DNA from: Laetiporus sulphureus 93-53
Taxonomy: Eukaryota; Basidiomycota; Agaricomycetes; Polyporales; Laetiporaceae
Reading direction: 5' to 3'
DNA: 64,000 nucleotides
Assembly (NCBI RefSeq): GCF_001632365.1
Contig: NW_024468566.1
Span: 129,441 to 193,440, forward strand
A program made the translations under genes and the position numbers. Shown here in pieces: positions 44,232 to 57,094 of this stretch. The notes under the pieces were generated by a model. That model saw nothing but the letters and a program-made list of their open reading frames with translations, ran no database searches and was not told the DNA's origin. Position 1 is the first letter of the stretch; every line of letters begins with the position of its first letter.

Positions 44232-44650
44232 TACTTGAGCGTTTTGAGTTCAATCAAGGCCGTGAAGATGCATGTAACAATACCCACAATGGTATCGCTG
44301 TATGAAGATGTCTAAGCGGCGTGGTTGGTGCTCTCTTCGCCATTAACTCTACTTGCGATCAGAGCCTCGTAGGGGTGCGGTGGGAGGGCTCGCGAGAGCA
44401 AGATCGACGTCAACTGTTAACTGGTACGGGTATTCTGGCAGCATCCCGAAGTGCGATGCAATTAAGCAGCGCTTGAAAGGCCTCTACTAATGCGCCCAAC
44501 TGTGCACAACACGCTGAGTGGTATACTTTCAGATTCAAAGATTCGGACAAAGAGCTATACAAGATTCGAAGACAGAGAATTCCGCGGAATAAGTTACAAT
44601 ATAAGGTAATGCACAATCGTCCTGCAAAAAGCCGCCGTTCACAGATAATG
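44232..44650. other. Convergent intergenic, 0.4 kb
   Basis: The stretch is 3'-3' space between the peroxiredoxin gene and the long unknown gene. No coding text was recognised. Confidence 0.5.
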
Positions 44651-47567
44651 TCACTTGCGCTGCTGCGCTGCCGCACATTGGCGGCCGCCCGTTTTCGCTA
44701 CCGTCCTCGAAGGGCGTTGCGAAGTGTTCTTTTCCATCTTTGACCGCGCCCGGGCATTCGTCTCTTTCTGCTTCTTGCTCACGACTAGTGTCTCGCGCGA
44801 TCGCTGCATCCATGGTGTGTTGTCGGCGAGGGAGATCCAAGAAGCCTGTCGGCTCTCTGCTTTCGTCAGTTCGTCTGCAAGCGACCCGTTCGGACTTCCT
44901 CCGAAGAATTCGTCGAGATCGCGCTGGTCCCAGTGCTGTAGTTTGGTGGTCTGCTGATGCCATTCGAGGAAGACCGATATTGTCGATGGAGTTGGAGAAA
45001 CTCCATCGATACTGTCCGTGTTTCTGCATGCATGCGGGCGAGATGCGACATGTTCCACGGGGGGAGGGATATCACCATGAGCAATTGAAGATGAGTCGCT
45101 GATGTCCGCGACGGGCAAGGATAAGGCGGATAAGTATACGGTATCATCACCGTCTCTTTCCGTGATCATGTCAAGCTCCAGCGCATCGTCTTCGGTGGGG
45201 ATGGTGGTGTTGATGTGCTCGTGGTCTTTGACAGCATGGTCAGTGGATTTCGCGACAGCCGTCTCCATGATGTAAGTGAACATCAGGGTACCAGATGGTG
45301 GGTTTGCTTGAGCCGTAGGAGGCGAAGATGGGCCTGAAGAAGGTGGGATAGTCTGTTTGTTGATTCCAATAATCTTGGAGATGTAGCAGGCGAAGGCATC
45401 ATTGCAAGCTGCGTGCTGAGTCAAAATGTCCACGCAGCCCGGAAGGTGTGCCAGTGATTCATTCTCCAGTGAGGTGAATGCACTTGAGGTGTTCTGCAGA
45501 TTCAGAATGCTGGAGCGGTCTATTGCGAGCGCCGAATTACGTTGAACGAGAAAGTTGGAGAGCTCATCGAGGGCATAGCGGCGGCGATTAATTGTTTCTG
45601 TTTCGAGCTTGACGAGCATCCAGAGATCTGCGATGACCTCATCTGTCAAGGCTGGGATGTCTCCCTGCTCGATAGTTGCTGCGGGAGAAGGGGATAGATT
45701 GGAAGCTGGCTCTGATTGCTCGGCTGAAAATGCAAGGATACGGCCGATAATCTGGGCAAGGTCGTGTCTGGACGGATAATCAGGTGTGGAATGCTTTGAA
45801 GATGCGAGTGGGATGGCAGGGCACTTGGGGAGACGGCGCTCCGTGAAAACAGGTGTGCTGTTTGATTGTCATTCATTGCATTTCTCGAGCAGCGCAATCT
45901 TACTTGCCTGGTGCAGGTGATGTCGATGCTGCTGAAGACAGTCTTGTCTTCGTCGTCGAAACGAAGGAGTCTTCCAATGGCCAAGGTGTAGGTAAGGAAC
46001 ACTGTTCATCACAATGACTTTAAACTCACATTCTCGAGCCCTCTTGCCCAGGCTGATGTTCTTTAATGTTGTTGAGATTGTTTGCAACAGTGACTTCGTA
46101 CGTCTGAGGCAGGCCATCGTCCTGGCTCGCTTCGAGGCCGATAGCGTCGAGGTCACCCTTGATCTCCGAAGTTGCAGCAGGGGAACTACCGAAGTTCAAT
46201 AACAGCATCGGGCGATATATCGTTACAGCAACGCACGTTTCGGCGCTATCATCGCGCAGCTCGCTCGTGCTCATATACGAGAGCGCGTTGGTCGCGTACT
46301 GGAGCTGAGGCGCATTTTCGGACGATTTTTCCGGCTCAACTGTGTCGACCGCATGGAAACCGAGGGTGGATTTGCTCCCGGCATTGCACGCGGCGTAAAG
46401 ATCGCTGTAAGCGCATTGTTGAGCCGGTAAGCTACAGCAAATCGTTGAGACAGACTCACATATCACTCATGATAACGCGGAGTTCCGTCATGACGTTTTC
46501 GAGATCGGATGATGGCGGATCGAGCTGGTCGGTATCGCTACAACTCTTTTGAATAGCGAACTCACTGCGGAGCATTGAACGGGGACGTTACCTCTCGATT
46601 TCTTCTAAGATTGGGTATAACGTCTGACCATGGACGTATTCGGATTGAGTGGGTGAGTCCCATTCGACCCGCATACATCCATTGCCGGCGTTGTTAGAAT
46701 CCATGATGTGTCTAATATAGACGTGAGCACCGCTTCGAACATTATGTAGGATGAGCTTACCCTTGAGTCTCATGTAGTTCACCGTACAAGGATCCTTCGG
46801 ACTCTTCTGTAACACATCAGTGCGCGAACAATGGAGGGAACGTATGGCTGACCATTGTGCATGCTCTCGACATACAGCGAGTCGAAGGAACTCGTTATTT
46901 CCGCGATGCTGTCCTCTGAGTCGTACAGCAGACGGGCAATATCGTCCTCCGTAGCCTCGGTAATGAGGAGACGAGGGAGCGCTGCGGGTGTCGGAGTGTT
47001 TAGCTCTGAGCTGAAGGAAATGCCCGAGTCGGAGGGACTTCTGCGCTGGCTCCTTGAGGTGGTGGGATAACCGTCATTGCGACTAGTACGTGAGGTTCGG
47101 GTGGTGCAAGGGGTGACAACCTGGCCGTTCTCGAGGATGTCGATGTATTCACCGCGAGGAGTGCGCATAGCCCATGTCCCACGGGGGCTGTGGACGACAA
47201 TGCTGCTCGTCGGCGTGGGGATCTTGATACGCGAAGGCGGGGTGATGAACGCGGAGAAGGGGATGGAGGGGCGCTTGTGCTTGTCTCCCTGCATGAGGCG
47301 CGGGAGAATGCGCTTGCGGGAATTCTCGCTCGTGCTCGAGGCAGAGACATTGAAAGAGTTTGTCGGAGTCTGGAATAGGGTGGGGACGAGAGGCGGGTGG
47401 AATGCCGGCTTGGGAGCCGGGGTGAAGGCCTTGAGGACCTTGCGGACGGCCTTCGTGAAGCCCAGCTTGACTTTGGACTTCATGGAGGCACCTACGGGGC
47501 GAACGGGGGCGTGCTCTCGGAGGAGAGCGGGAACGACGAGCAGCGGTGCACGTGCGAGAGTGAACAT
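44651..47567 (-). CDS. Long basidiomycete protein of unknown function
   Basis: The minus-strand frame starts MFTLARAPLLVVPALLREHA at 47567 and is assembled over about six exons to TGA 44653-44651. The N-terminal third is basic and Ser/Pro-rich (KVKLGFTKAVRKVLKAF, GTWAMRTPRGEYIDILENG). The middle has two small globular-looking parts (CTVNYMRLKGKLILHNVRSG, HGQTLYPILEEIE; LAIGRLLRFDDEDKTVFSSI). The C-terminal part is helical and acidic (DEVIADLWMLVKLETETINR, RYALDELSNFLVQRNSALAI) with a Lys/Arg-rich tail. Exons join through introns near 46810, 46590, 46460, 46015 and 45900. It could be two adjacent genes, but frames link well and no internal ATG-promoter break is evident. No known family was recognised. 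Confidence 0.6.
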
Positions 47568-48922
47568 GGTTGTTGAAGCTTGGGTGGTCTGGACGAATGC
47601 GAATCGGTAATAGGTGAAGAAGAGAGGGGCTGGAAGTTGGGTGGTTTATATCTCTATAGAGGCTGGCACTTACGTGTGGCTGGCTGTATGGACGGACTGT
47701 GAGCGCGATGTTCTAGGCATTACGATGTGGACTGAAGTACTGAACAGTTGAGTGCGCGCATGGAACGCAAGCAAGGGGACTGCGATGTATCTCCAGCGGC
47801 ACCAAAATGATGGTCGTGCATAGATATGTGGATAGGCGGTGGAGATATCCGCTGCAAGTGTGGTCTTATCCCATCGGGATTCTTGCGAAGCGCATATACA
47901 TGTCAGTGACCACACGGGGATCGCGATGATCACCAGTAAATCAAGCGGCATTGCGTGGTTGAATTTTCGCGAACATGCTTCCACGGATCGCGAGGTAATA
48001 TAATGAAGGAATTCAGGAAATACGTAAGCTTCAAGTGTGCGGGAACGATGCTGTAGCTGTGGGGAAAGAATTCACCATAATCTCCACGCATACTTATACG
48101 GCCTTTGGCAGCAAGAGCGAGCAGTAGCATGCATCACAACACCGGAGAAACCAAACAAAAGGGTGGTTTAGCATGGAATAGGCATGGCACAGTGCAGTGT
48201 GCACCGTGACAGAGGCGACTGAGACGAGCGCTCAGCTCACGTCGAGAACGCGATCACGTGATATCGCTTCGCGCGTTCGCGTTTGCGGCGGCCAGACGTC
48301 CGTGGCCAACGCATACATAACTTACAGGTTTCCAGTAGTATTGCCAGGTAGCGTCGTAGTTGCATCGAGGTCAACATTTTGAGCTATCTTTCTTCCCTCT
48401 GTTCGGTACAGAGCAATTTATCCTAGGGAGCATTTGCTGTGTAAAAATGGGGTATATGCATGCGTGCACCCTCGAGACCAAGCTAGGAGTGTCACAGTGC
48501 ACGCGGATGAAGTGCGGCTAACAGCGACAGAGAACGCAAAAACCTTGTTGGCCAATGCAGGTTCTGACGTGGCCGAAAGCTGAGTTGGCACCGGCCGATT
48601 CATTAGTTTCATGCTACCATCCCGCGCACTTGGCGGACTCGTAAGAGCGTCAGAAGTCGAGCGGTTGACTGCTTGTAGGTAGCATGTTTTTAAACACGGA
48701 TATATATGCCCATTAGCATCAACATGTGCGTGATGAACGCATCTGTGGCTGATATATCCCACTGCGAGCACGAGCGGCCGACGATGAACCGCGTTCCATA
48801 GCGATAAACTTCGGCGACATCGAAAACCAACAAGCATCGTTTCCAAAGACTCTACATGTATCATTCAGTGATCGACCTTTCGTATCCACTAGCAGATAGG
48901 ATCGAAGCACGATTCCGATCGC
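47568..48922. other. Intergenic, 1.35 kb
   Basis: The stretch separates the starts and ends of two minus-strand genes. Several short frames exist, but none has conserved motifs, consistent introns or homologues in the window. Confidence 0.5.
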
Positions 48923-49889
48923 CTATCCCTGTAGAGACGCCCTGAGCTCCCACACGCTCTTGATCGCCGGGCGCGCCATGAGCTTCTGATGCCACCTGCA
49001 AGACACGCGACTCAGCCTCCGTACACACCATCTCAAGGAAAAACAGGTGAAAACGCACGCATGGAATGCGGGATAGTCCTTCTCGAGGTCGAGCCCCTCG
49101 ACGTCGTTGATAATCATCCCGAGCGCAGCATTGTTCCATCTGATTCACATCACGTCAGTCGTTCAGCACAAGACGCGTGGTCGATCGGTACACGGCCACG
49201 CACGTTATGAACGCCATATCCGCGACGGAGCATTTGCCGCCGACGAGCCACTCCTGCTTCTGCAGCACGCCGTCGAGCACGCCGATCACGCGGAGCGCCT
49301 CCTTCTGGTACCGCTGGACGGCGCTCGGCACCTTCTCCGGGTGGTACACCTTGAACCAGATCGCCTGGCCAAAGTACGGGCTGCAGAGCGTCAGCATAAA
49401 AGCGAAAAGCGGACGAAGGATGTGGGCGCGCACCCCTGTCCGGAGGCCTGGAAGAAGAGCCACTGGAGCTGAAGGATCTTGTCCTCGGGCGTCACGGCCG
49501 AGATGCGGTGTGCGGTGTCGTACTTTTCGACGAGATACGTGATGATCGCGTCCGACTCCCTGGCGCGCGCGCATTAGCAACACAGCAATTTTAGCACACC
49601 GGGCGATGCGCGGACCAGACGACAAAGTTGTTGTTCTTGTGGTCAATGATGGTCGGGATGCGCCCGTTCGGGTTGTACTTGGTGTATGCGGGCGCTTTGA
49701 TCTCGCCCTTGTCAAAGTCGAGGTAGATGCTCTCGTACGTGAGGCCGAGCTCGGTCATGACCATCGCGACTTTCCTAAAGATGGTTATGCAGTCAGCGTG
49801 GCTCGCAGACGCGTCGAACAAGAGCGCACGAACCAGCCGTTGGGGCCGCCCTTGTGGGTGTAGAGCGTGAACTGCGTTTTGGGCAACAT
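48923..49889 (-). CDS. Glutathione S-transferase, Ure2-like
   Basis: The minus-strand gene runs from ATG 49889 (MLPKTQFTLYTHKGGPNGW) to TAG 48925-48923, with five or six short introns. The thioredoxin-like N-domain has KVAMVMTELGLTYESIYLDF, PAYTKYNPNGRIPTIIDH and ESDAIITYLVEKYDT (the ES pair binds the glutathione gamma-glutamyl group). The helical C-domain has LQLQWLFFQASGQGPYFGQA, HPEKVPSAVQRYQKEALRVI, WLVGGKCSVADMAFI and WNNAALGMI, ending HQKLMARPAIKSVW. The pattern N-P-N-G-R-I-P and FFQASGQGPY is that of the fungal Ure2p-like GST class, which conjugates electrophiles or reduces peroxides. It appears intact. Confidence 0.9.
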
Positions 49890-50504
49890 GTTCGTACGGC
49901 GCTGGATGAGATACTAACAGGGTGAGGATCTTTATGCAAGGACGAGGAGGACTTGGTACGTCTGTGCAAGTCCTGACACCCGTCTCTTAAACGATCGCCA
50001 GAGCCTCTCATTACTCCTCTCCCCTCTTGCGTAATTCAGCGCACTGCTGACAAAAGCGTCGCCATGTCAGTCAGCGAACGTCTCATCGCGTTGATGTCAG
50101 TGCGCTGCTCAAGGGAGAAGCACTTACTCCGTGAGTGGCTGGCTGTGCGAGCGTCTCCAGATGACTGAGCATTGGAGCAATGATCGATGCCGCGGGGTGA
50201 TGGCCTGAGACTCTTGCTTAGGAAGCATATATTCGATCTTCGCGACCGCGGCGTTGCTGCGTTTGAGAATGCAATTGCTGCGAGAACGAGGCGGCCGATA
50301 CGCACGAGCGTCGGCAAGGCGAACCAGGGTTGTCAACGCAGTCAGCAGAGCTACAATCACCCTGTAAGCTGTGTCGAATGGTGCAGACGGTCGCCTGTAG
50401 TGCAACGGTGCGTCCCATGTCCGCCACTCGCCGCACATGGGCAAAGAGGAGTTGCGGTAGAATCCCATGAGTGGCGCGGAGGGACGCGAGTGACAGGGAG
50501 GGAT
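49890..50504. other. Intergenic between GST and cassette B
   Basis: The stretch contains the GST promoter region and no recognisable gene. The homology shared by the F-box cassettes begins near 50505. Confidence 0.45.
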
Positions 50505-50897
50505 GCAGCCGTGACTGTCACACTCACGCATCTCGATTCTCCTCCGCGTCTTCGCGTCTCTCCCTGCGGTCTGCGGCGAGCACGACCATAGCAGGGGAAC
50601 TCCTCCCCTCGATGAAAAGCTCGTCGCACCGCTCTTCACTCCTGGCTTTTCTCTTCTGACCAACCCGAGCTCATCTACAACCAACAACCTCTCTCCATCC
50701 GTCCTACTTTCCCAACGTCCTAACTCACGTGTGTCCCACTCGCCTACCCGTTCGCCACCAGTGCTCCCGCTACAGACACGGTGCAAAGTCTGCCGCTCAG
50801 ACGTTTTCCACCCATTCACTTCCGCTGCTCTTGCCTGCTCCTGCCACCTCTACTCTCCTCATAGAACATTGCCATCGCAAAGTCAACTTCACCGACA

Positions 50898-52732
50898 ATG
50901 TCACGTCAGAAACGTGGTACGAAGACACCTTCGCTCGAAGGCTTGAGGGTGTCGGACTTGATCAGGATGCGGTCTTCCAAGCTCGACCAAAGGGATACTC
51001 GCCAACGGTGCGTCCCTGCTCACCCCGATCATATCATTATACATCCTGACTGCGACTCATCGTATACAGCGCACGTGAGGTCAGTAACCTTTGCTCCCAG
51101 TCTAGTTCAAAAATCCGATGTGACAGCATATAGCTCAGGCACCTTGAAGGGCTGATCAAGGCAGCCGAGGTTCAAGCTGAGCGGTGCGACAGCAATGCCC
51201 ACGTCGCGATCAATCGTCTTCCTCCCGAAGTGCTCCGGGAGATATTCGTAACGACTTGCACCGTCAAGCTAAATGAATATATATCTAAATACTATGGAGG
51301 CGAGGGCTTTACGACCATCTGGGACCCAATTTGAATTGACAAGGGCAGAGCAGTCACTCTCATGCTTGTCTGCCATCATTGGAAAGAGATCGCCTTGGGG
51401 GTCCAGGAGCTCTGGAATGGCATTGAAACATATTGGGAACGTGAAGATCGTATCTTGCTAAAGAGATCCGGCCGAGGCCCGCTCAAGGTGCTGGCTTTTG
51501 ACGAATTGGAACCCTCTTGTGCTGTTGCGCATGCTCTCAAAAATGTGGAGCATTCATCCCGAATCCAAGAGTTGTGCTGGATAGGGCTCCCAGAGAATGA
51601 GGAAGAATATCTTCAAAAATATCTTCAAATGCCCGCGCCCTCGCTGAGGTCTCTTGCGTTGCAAGTTGACTGGAGTGCTACGCCAGATGGATCATTCAAA
51701 CTCTTCGACAACCACACCCCATGTCTGGAACGCCTGTCACTGTCATATGTGAATTGGCTGCCCAGCAATGCATTCATCAAACTGACATTCTTGGCTCTCG
51801 ACCTCGAAGATTGCATGGTACCTGAAGCTCTCATCAAATTACGCAGCTTGCTTGCTGGAACACCGAACCTAGTCGATCTCATCCTACGATATGTGGCTGA
51901 TGATCACTACAAGCATGTCCGAATAAAAACAGAGGCTGCGGACATGAAGCTTGTGTCGCTCACTCGATTGCGTCGATTACTGATCGAGGGTATGTGGACC
52001 GACGATATCGACTTTGTCTTCCGGGACGCTCGCCTCAACGAAGACCTGTCCGTCTCGATCAAACATATGAATTGGCGGGGTGATTCGCAGCGACTTTTAG
52101 AAGTGGTATCCACTTGGTCGTTGAATGCCTTGAAGGAACCCAAAGAACTACATTTCCAGCAGGATGTCGCCATCGTCGCCGGAGCCTCTTCTGGTCTCCG
52201 TTTCCAGGTCAAGAGCGGCATGACTCTGGAAGATTGGGCTGCATTCAACTGGCCACAGATTCTTCCCCTTTCCAGCATCTCGCACTTGTGCATGTTCGAG
52301 TTGGACGCATACGAGGAGCCCGGTCTTGAACCTGTCCACAACTTTCTTAGGGAGATGACTGCACTTGAAACACTGTCCGTCGACATTGATGGCCTGACGG
52401 AGATCGTCGATGCATTCACACTCTTCCGAGACCCGATCGACCTGCCTCTCTGTCCCACACTGACCACGCTACGTATCGCCATCCAGAAAGATAGCGATTG
52501 TGACATCTTCCTGGACTCGATCCTCCCACATCGCGCGCAGCTTGGCATCAAGCACCTTTATATTGGGCTGACCAATCCTCAGCTCAGAGAACACTGGAGA
52601 CCTCGTCAAGCTGTGAAGGACCAATTGCGTGGCAACTTCGAGTCGGTGAATTTGTATGTTGACGAATACAACATTACTTTGCCGCCGGTTTGTGTTGAGG
52701 AGGCGCATCGTTTGTGGCCGCCCTGGCTTTAG
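50898..52732 (+). pseudogene. F-box/LRR paralogue B, frameshift and nonsense
   Basis: Exon 1 (50898-51079) is 182 bp instead of the 183 bp of paralogues A, C and D; one base is lost in GACCTCATC to GACTCATC near 51056, shifting the frame. Exon 2 (51134-52732) carries the F-box NRLPPEVLREIFVTTCTVK, but a TGA at 51332-51334 replaces the Trp codon conserved in A, C and D (NPTW). Downstream the frame is open for 456 codons from ATG 51362 with all LRR blocks (APSLRSLALQVDW, CLERLSLSYVNWLPSNAF, GTPNLVDLILRYV) and the WPPWL end. A shortened protein lacking the F-box might still be made, but as a full F-box protein it is broken. Confidence 0.8.
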
Positions 52733-52984
52733 GTGTTGTGTGGACGAGAGATGACGTGAATTGCGGTGAAACCAAACGTATGCTCATGTCTGGGTTCTCC
52801 TCTCGTCGCTCAGCGCTCATCGCTCCTTATCAGTTATACCGGTGCTTACAGAGAGCGGGCATGTATTAGGGAGGGAGAAGTACGTATTTTATGCTACAGC
52901 TGATGTCATCCTTTATGAATGCGAATGCAATCTTTGGACTGAGATGTCGTGAATGTCGTGACTAGTCCTAACCAGTTCACAGTG

Positions 52985-53170
52985 ACATGCACTCAGCCGC
53001 TGTCCACGCCCGTAATGTCTGTGGCTGAGATGTGGTTCGCGATATCTGATTTAGTCAGGCATGTCATTGACGTGCCAGACTTGTTCAGGCCGGAGCTGCA
53101 GCTCTGGAGGACGTATGCAATGCTCACACACTGCGTTGAATTGCCATTGATGTAGGCGTTGTCGCGCTCT
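52985..53170 (-). pseudogene. Small Cys-module, cassette B
   Basis: The minus-strand translation includes INGNSTQCVSIAYVLQSCSS, GLNKSGTSMTCLTKSDIAN and a stop after ITGVDSG. It matches the modules of the other cassettes. It converges on the F-box gene. No upstream exon or signal peptide could be identified. Confidence 0.35.
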
Positions 53171-55053
53171 CAGAGAGAAGATATGCATCAAAATACTGGC
53201 CACGGACTAGTGAAGTACTGCGATGCACTCGACCGTCAGTAAATGTTCTTCTGAATCAATCGGTCACTTGCGCTCATATCTATTTGCACACAGACGTACT
53301 CGTTTCAATTTGTTTCCAACATGCTACCACGCTCGAAGCATCTGTACTCGGCTCCTGCGAAAGCACCATCATATGCTCTCGAATTCCAGCTCGCAACGTA
53401 TGGCGACCGACGACTGCAGTTCCCCCCAAGCCACTGAGCGCACAGTCCGGCGGGCGCCCTAACGAGATCGGCTCGCGATGACGATGTGCGCACCGTACCT
53501 CGCTCGCTTTCTGATGACCGTTCTTGCTTTCACACCGCTCTACAGAATACAGCCCACACCCTTGGAACTCGTGCGGCCACTGGACGTACCCGTGCTGAAC
53601 CGTACGCATCGCATGTCCACTTTGGAGCCCTGTCAACAGATATCTTCAGCACGTTTCTGTCAGAATCATTCCATCGTATAGATCGAGCACTTGTTCTCGC
53701 GTAGCACGCCAGGCAGACACGAATGCACCAACTCCTCGAATTTTTGTCCACTGAAACTTCCAGCCCCGCCATCCTTCGATCACCACCTTCGCTCACCTGA
53801 AGCGTGGGGTGGGTCGCAGGGAGTCAACACACAATTACCAGACACACGCTGTGCCCACGTCTTTGCGGACATCGCTGACATGCTCATAGTGGTTCTTGCA
53901 GATAAAGACCCCACCATTCTCTGGACCAGATACGACGGTCGACCTTGCGAGATGCACACTTGTCTGGATGTGCACATGCAGTCTTGCCCGACTATCCCAT
54001 GAGAATCGGAATAAACCCCGTTGAGTCGAACCAATCCCTACGTGGTATGACCCACGCGTGCGAAGTGTATATCAAGAAAAAAAGAAATTAATCGCATGGA
54101 CGTGCCGTCTGTAAGTCTCCATCCGAACGTCCCTCGCTCATCGCTGATGCGTTTCCCAAGCAGACACGCATCACTGACCTGCCCTACCTGTTGGGTTGCA
54201 CGCGCTGAAGCTCTGCCCGAGTTCTGACGCGGGCTCGCCGACAACCTTGCCGCAAGCCAGCTTCGCAAAACACTCGCTTGTTGCTTACATTCGTGAGGTA
54301 GGGTCGGACCAGTGCTTGCTCGTGGCCTCGCCGAGTTGCCTCAATCGCGGATGAGATGCGGCCAGGGCACCTGAATATGATTGAAAGAGATGGAGGCTAA
54401 GGGATACAGTAGCGCGGAGAGAATAAAATGGACCACGATAATTGAGAGCTCACCGTGCTCCGCACACCACTCATCTCGCGAGAGCCCATGTCTGCCATTC
54501 GCAGTATATGTGCCTGTACTACGTGGCGTGTCCTGGTGAGTGGTAGAGTAGTATCGAGTGGCGGTACAGCACAGACGCTGGACCATCGACTCGGACTTTC
54601 CCGCAAACGTCTGTCTGGTCACGCTCGTTCATCTGAGCCCTCACTCGCGCCCATGTAGTCACAAGTTCAGGACGTGAGTACTTGAGTACTGAATATTATA
54701 GCAAGCACAGTAGACGGGATCTGCGGTGAGCACGACCATAGCGGGAGCGCTTTTGCCACTCCGCGCTTCGTGCACACACGGTGCTGGCTCTTCTCTGAGT
54801 CAACTCAAGCTCCTCTACAACCAACAACCCCTCTCCATCCATCCTCCTACTTTCGCTCTGCCCGCGCCACGCCCACAGTCCGAACTCACGTGTGTCCCAC
54901 TCGCCTACCCGTTCGCTACTCCCCCTACAAAGCACGGTTCAAAGTCTGCCGCTCAGACGTTTTCCACCCATCCACTTCCGCTGCCCTTGCCTGCTCCTGT
55001 CACCTCGACTCTCCCCATAGAACATTGCCATCGCAAACTCAACTTCACCGACA

Positions 55054-56870
55054 ATGTCACATCAGAAACGTGGTAAAAAGATGCCTTCGCTCGAACAATC
55101 AAGTGTGTCGGACTTGATCAAGATGCGGTCTTCCAAGCTCGAGCAAAGGGACACTCGGCAACGGTGCGTCCCTGCCCATCCCGATCATATCATTATACAT
55201 ACTGACCGCGACCTCATCGTATACAGCGCACGTGAGGTCAGTAACCCTTGCTTCTAGTCGAGATCAACAACTGATGTAACAGCATATAGCTCAAGCATCT
55301 TGATGAGCTGATCAAGGCAGTCGGGTTTCATGCTGAGCGGCGTGACTGCAATGCCCGCGTCGCGATCAACCGTCTTCCTGCTGAAGTGCTCCGGGAGATA
55401 TTCACGACCAGCTGCACCGTCAAGCTAGCTCAATACAGATCTCTACACTATTACTGCAACGATATAACGACCATCTGGAACCCAACTTGGATCGAAAAGG
55501 GCAGAGCAGTCACTCTCATGCTCGTCTGCTATCATTGGAAAGAGATCGCCTTGGAAATCCAGGAGCTTTGGAAAGGCGTTGAATCATATTGGGGACATCA
55601 AGACCATACCTTGCTGGAGAGGTCCGGTCGAGGCCCGCTCAAGGTGCTGATCCGCGGCGATCTGGAACCCTCTTGTGCTGTTGCGCATGTTCTCCATAAT
55701 GTAGAGCATTCATCCCGAATCCAAGAATTGTACTGGATATTGGGCTCAGCACATAAGGATCTTCGAATGCCAGCACCCTCACTGAGGTCTCTTGCGTTGC
55801 GAAGTTACCCGAGTCAAATACCAGATGAATCACTCAAACTCTTCGGCAATCACACCCCGTGTCTGGAACGCCTGTCACTGTCATGTGCGGGTTGGTTGCC
55901 CAGCAATGCGTTCGCCAATCTGACATCCTTGGCTATCGAGTATTGCTACGTAACCAAATCCTGCGCCAAAATACGCAGCTTGCTCGCTGGAACACTGAAC
56001 CTAGTCGATCTCATCCTACGAGATGTGGCTGGCAATAACTTCCCACACGTTCGAGTGGAAATTGGGGCTGCGAGCATGAAGTCTGTGTCGCTCGCTCAGT
56101 TGCGCCGATTACTGATCGAGGATATGCGGACCGATGATATCGACTATGTGTTCCGGGATGCTCGGCTAAACGAAGACCTGTCGGTCTCGATCAAACATAG
56201 GCCAGGCAGTGATGAGCAGCGACTTTTAGAAGTGGTATCCACTTGGTCGTTGAATGCCCTGAAGCAACCCAAAGAACTGCATTTCCAGCAGCATGTCGCC
56301 GTCATTGCTGGAGCCTCTTCTGGTTTCCGTTTTGAGGTCAGGAGAAGCATGACCCTCGAGGACTGGACCACACTCGACTGGCCACGGATTCTTCCCCTTT
56401 CCAGCATCTCTCACCTATGCGTGTTTCAGGATGCACGCAGGCTACCCGGTCTTGAACGTGTCTACAATCTTTTTGGGAAGATGACCGTGCTTCAGACACT
56501 GTCTGTCAACATTGATGGCCTGACGGAGATCGTCGATGCACTCACATCCTTCCGAGACCCAATCGACCCACCTCTCTGTCCCACACTGACCACGCTACGT
56601 ATTGTCATCTGGAAAGATAGTGATTGTGACATCATCCTGGACTCGGTCCTCCCGCACCGTGCGCAGCTTGGCGTCAAGCACCTTTATATTGGGCTGATCG
56701 ATCCTCAGCTTAGTGAAGACTGGAGACCTCGTCAAGTTGTGGAGGACCAATTTCATGGCAAATTCGAGTCGGTGAATTTCGAAATGCTGTTGTCTGGTAA
56801 TGAATACGGCATTACTTTGCCGCCAGTTTGCGATGAGGAGGCGCATGCTTTGTGGACGCCCTGGCTTTAG
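55054..56870 (+). CDS. F-box / leucine-rich repeat protein, paralogue C (intact)
   Basis: Exon 1 is 55054-55236 (61 codons, MSHQKRGKKMPSLEQSSV) and exon 2 is 55290-56870, together 587 residues. The intron has GTCAGT and TATAG borders. The F-box is at INRLPAEVLREIFTTSCTVK, with the downstream Trp block NPTWIEKGRAVTLMLVCYHW and LWKGVESYW. LRR segments follow: APSLRSLALRSYP, CLERLSLSCAGWLPSNAF, GTLNLVDLILRDV, SLAQLRRLLIEDM, ISHLCVFQDARRLPGLERVY and LCPTLTTLRIVI. The protein ends WTPWL. It is the only copy in the array with start, splice sites and frame all preserved. The likely role is a substrate receptor of an SCF ubiquitin ligase; the substrate is unknown. Confidence 0.85.
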
Positions 56871-57094
56871 GCGTCGTGTGGACGAGAGATGGCGTGGATT
56901 GCGGTGAGAACAAATGTTTGCTCATGTCTGGGTTGTCGTCTCGGTCGCTAAGCGCTCATTGCTTATTACCAGTTATACCGATACTTACAGACAGTGAGCA
57001 TGTATTAGGGAGGGAGAAGTACGTATTTTATGCTACAGCAAATGTCAACCCTCGTGAATGCAAATGCAAGCTTTCAACTGAGATGTTGTGAATG

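Larger units (their letters stand above)
50505..54640 (+). repeat. F-box cassette B
   Basis: This is the first unit of the plus-strand tandem array. The order is promoter block (50505-50897, matching the reverse complement of 30030-30225), F-box pseudogene, 3' UTR, small Cys-module (52985-53170, minus), then spacer blocks matching cassette C at 57770-59040. Part of the Cys-module region is deleted relative to C. Confidence 0.7.

Noticed and set aside
48418..48910. Minus-strand 148-residue frame in the 1.35-kb intergenic region
   Set aside because: No motifs, no supporting splice structure, and composition like the flanking non-coding DNA.
50124..50819. Minus-strand 231-residue frame upstream of F-box B
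   Set aside because: It lies antisense to the shared promoter block, is not conserved at protein level in cassettes A and C, and has no motifs.
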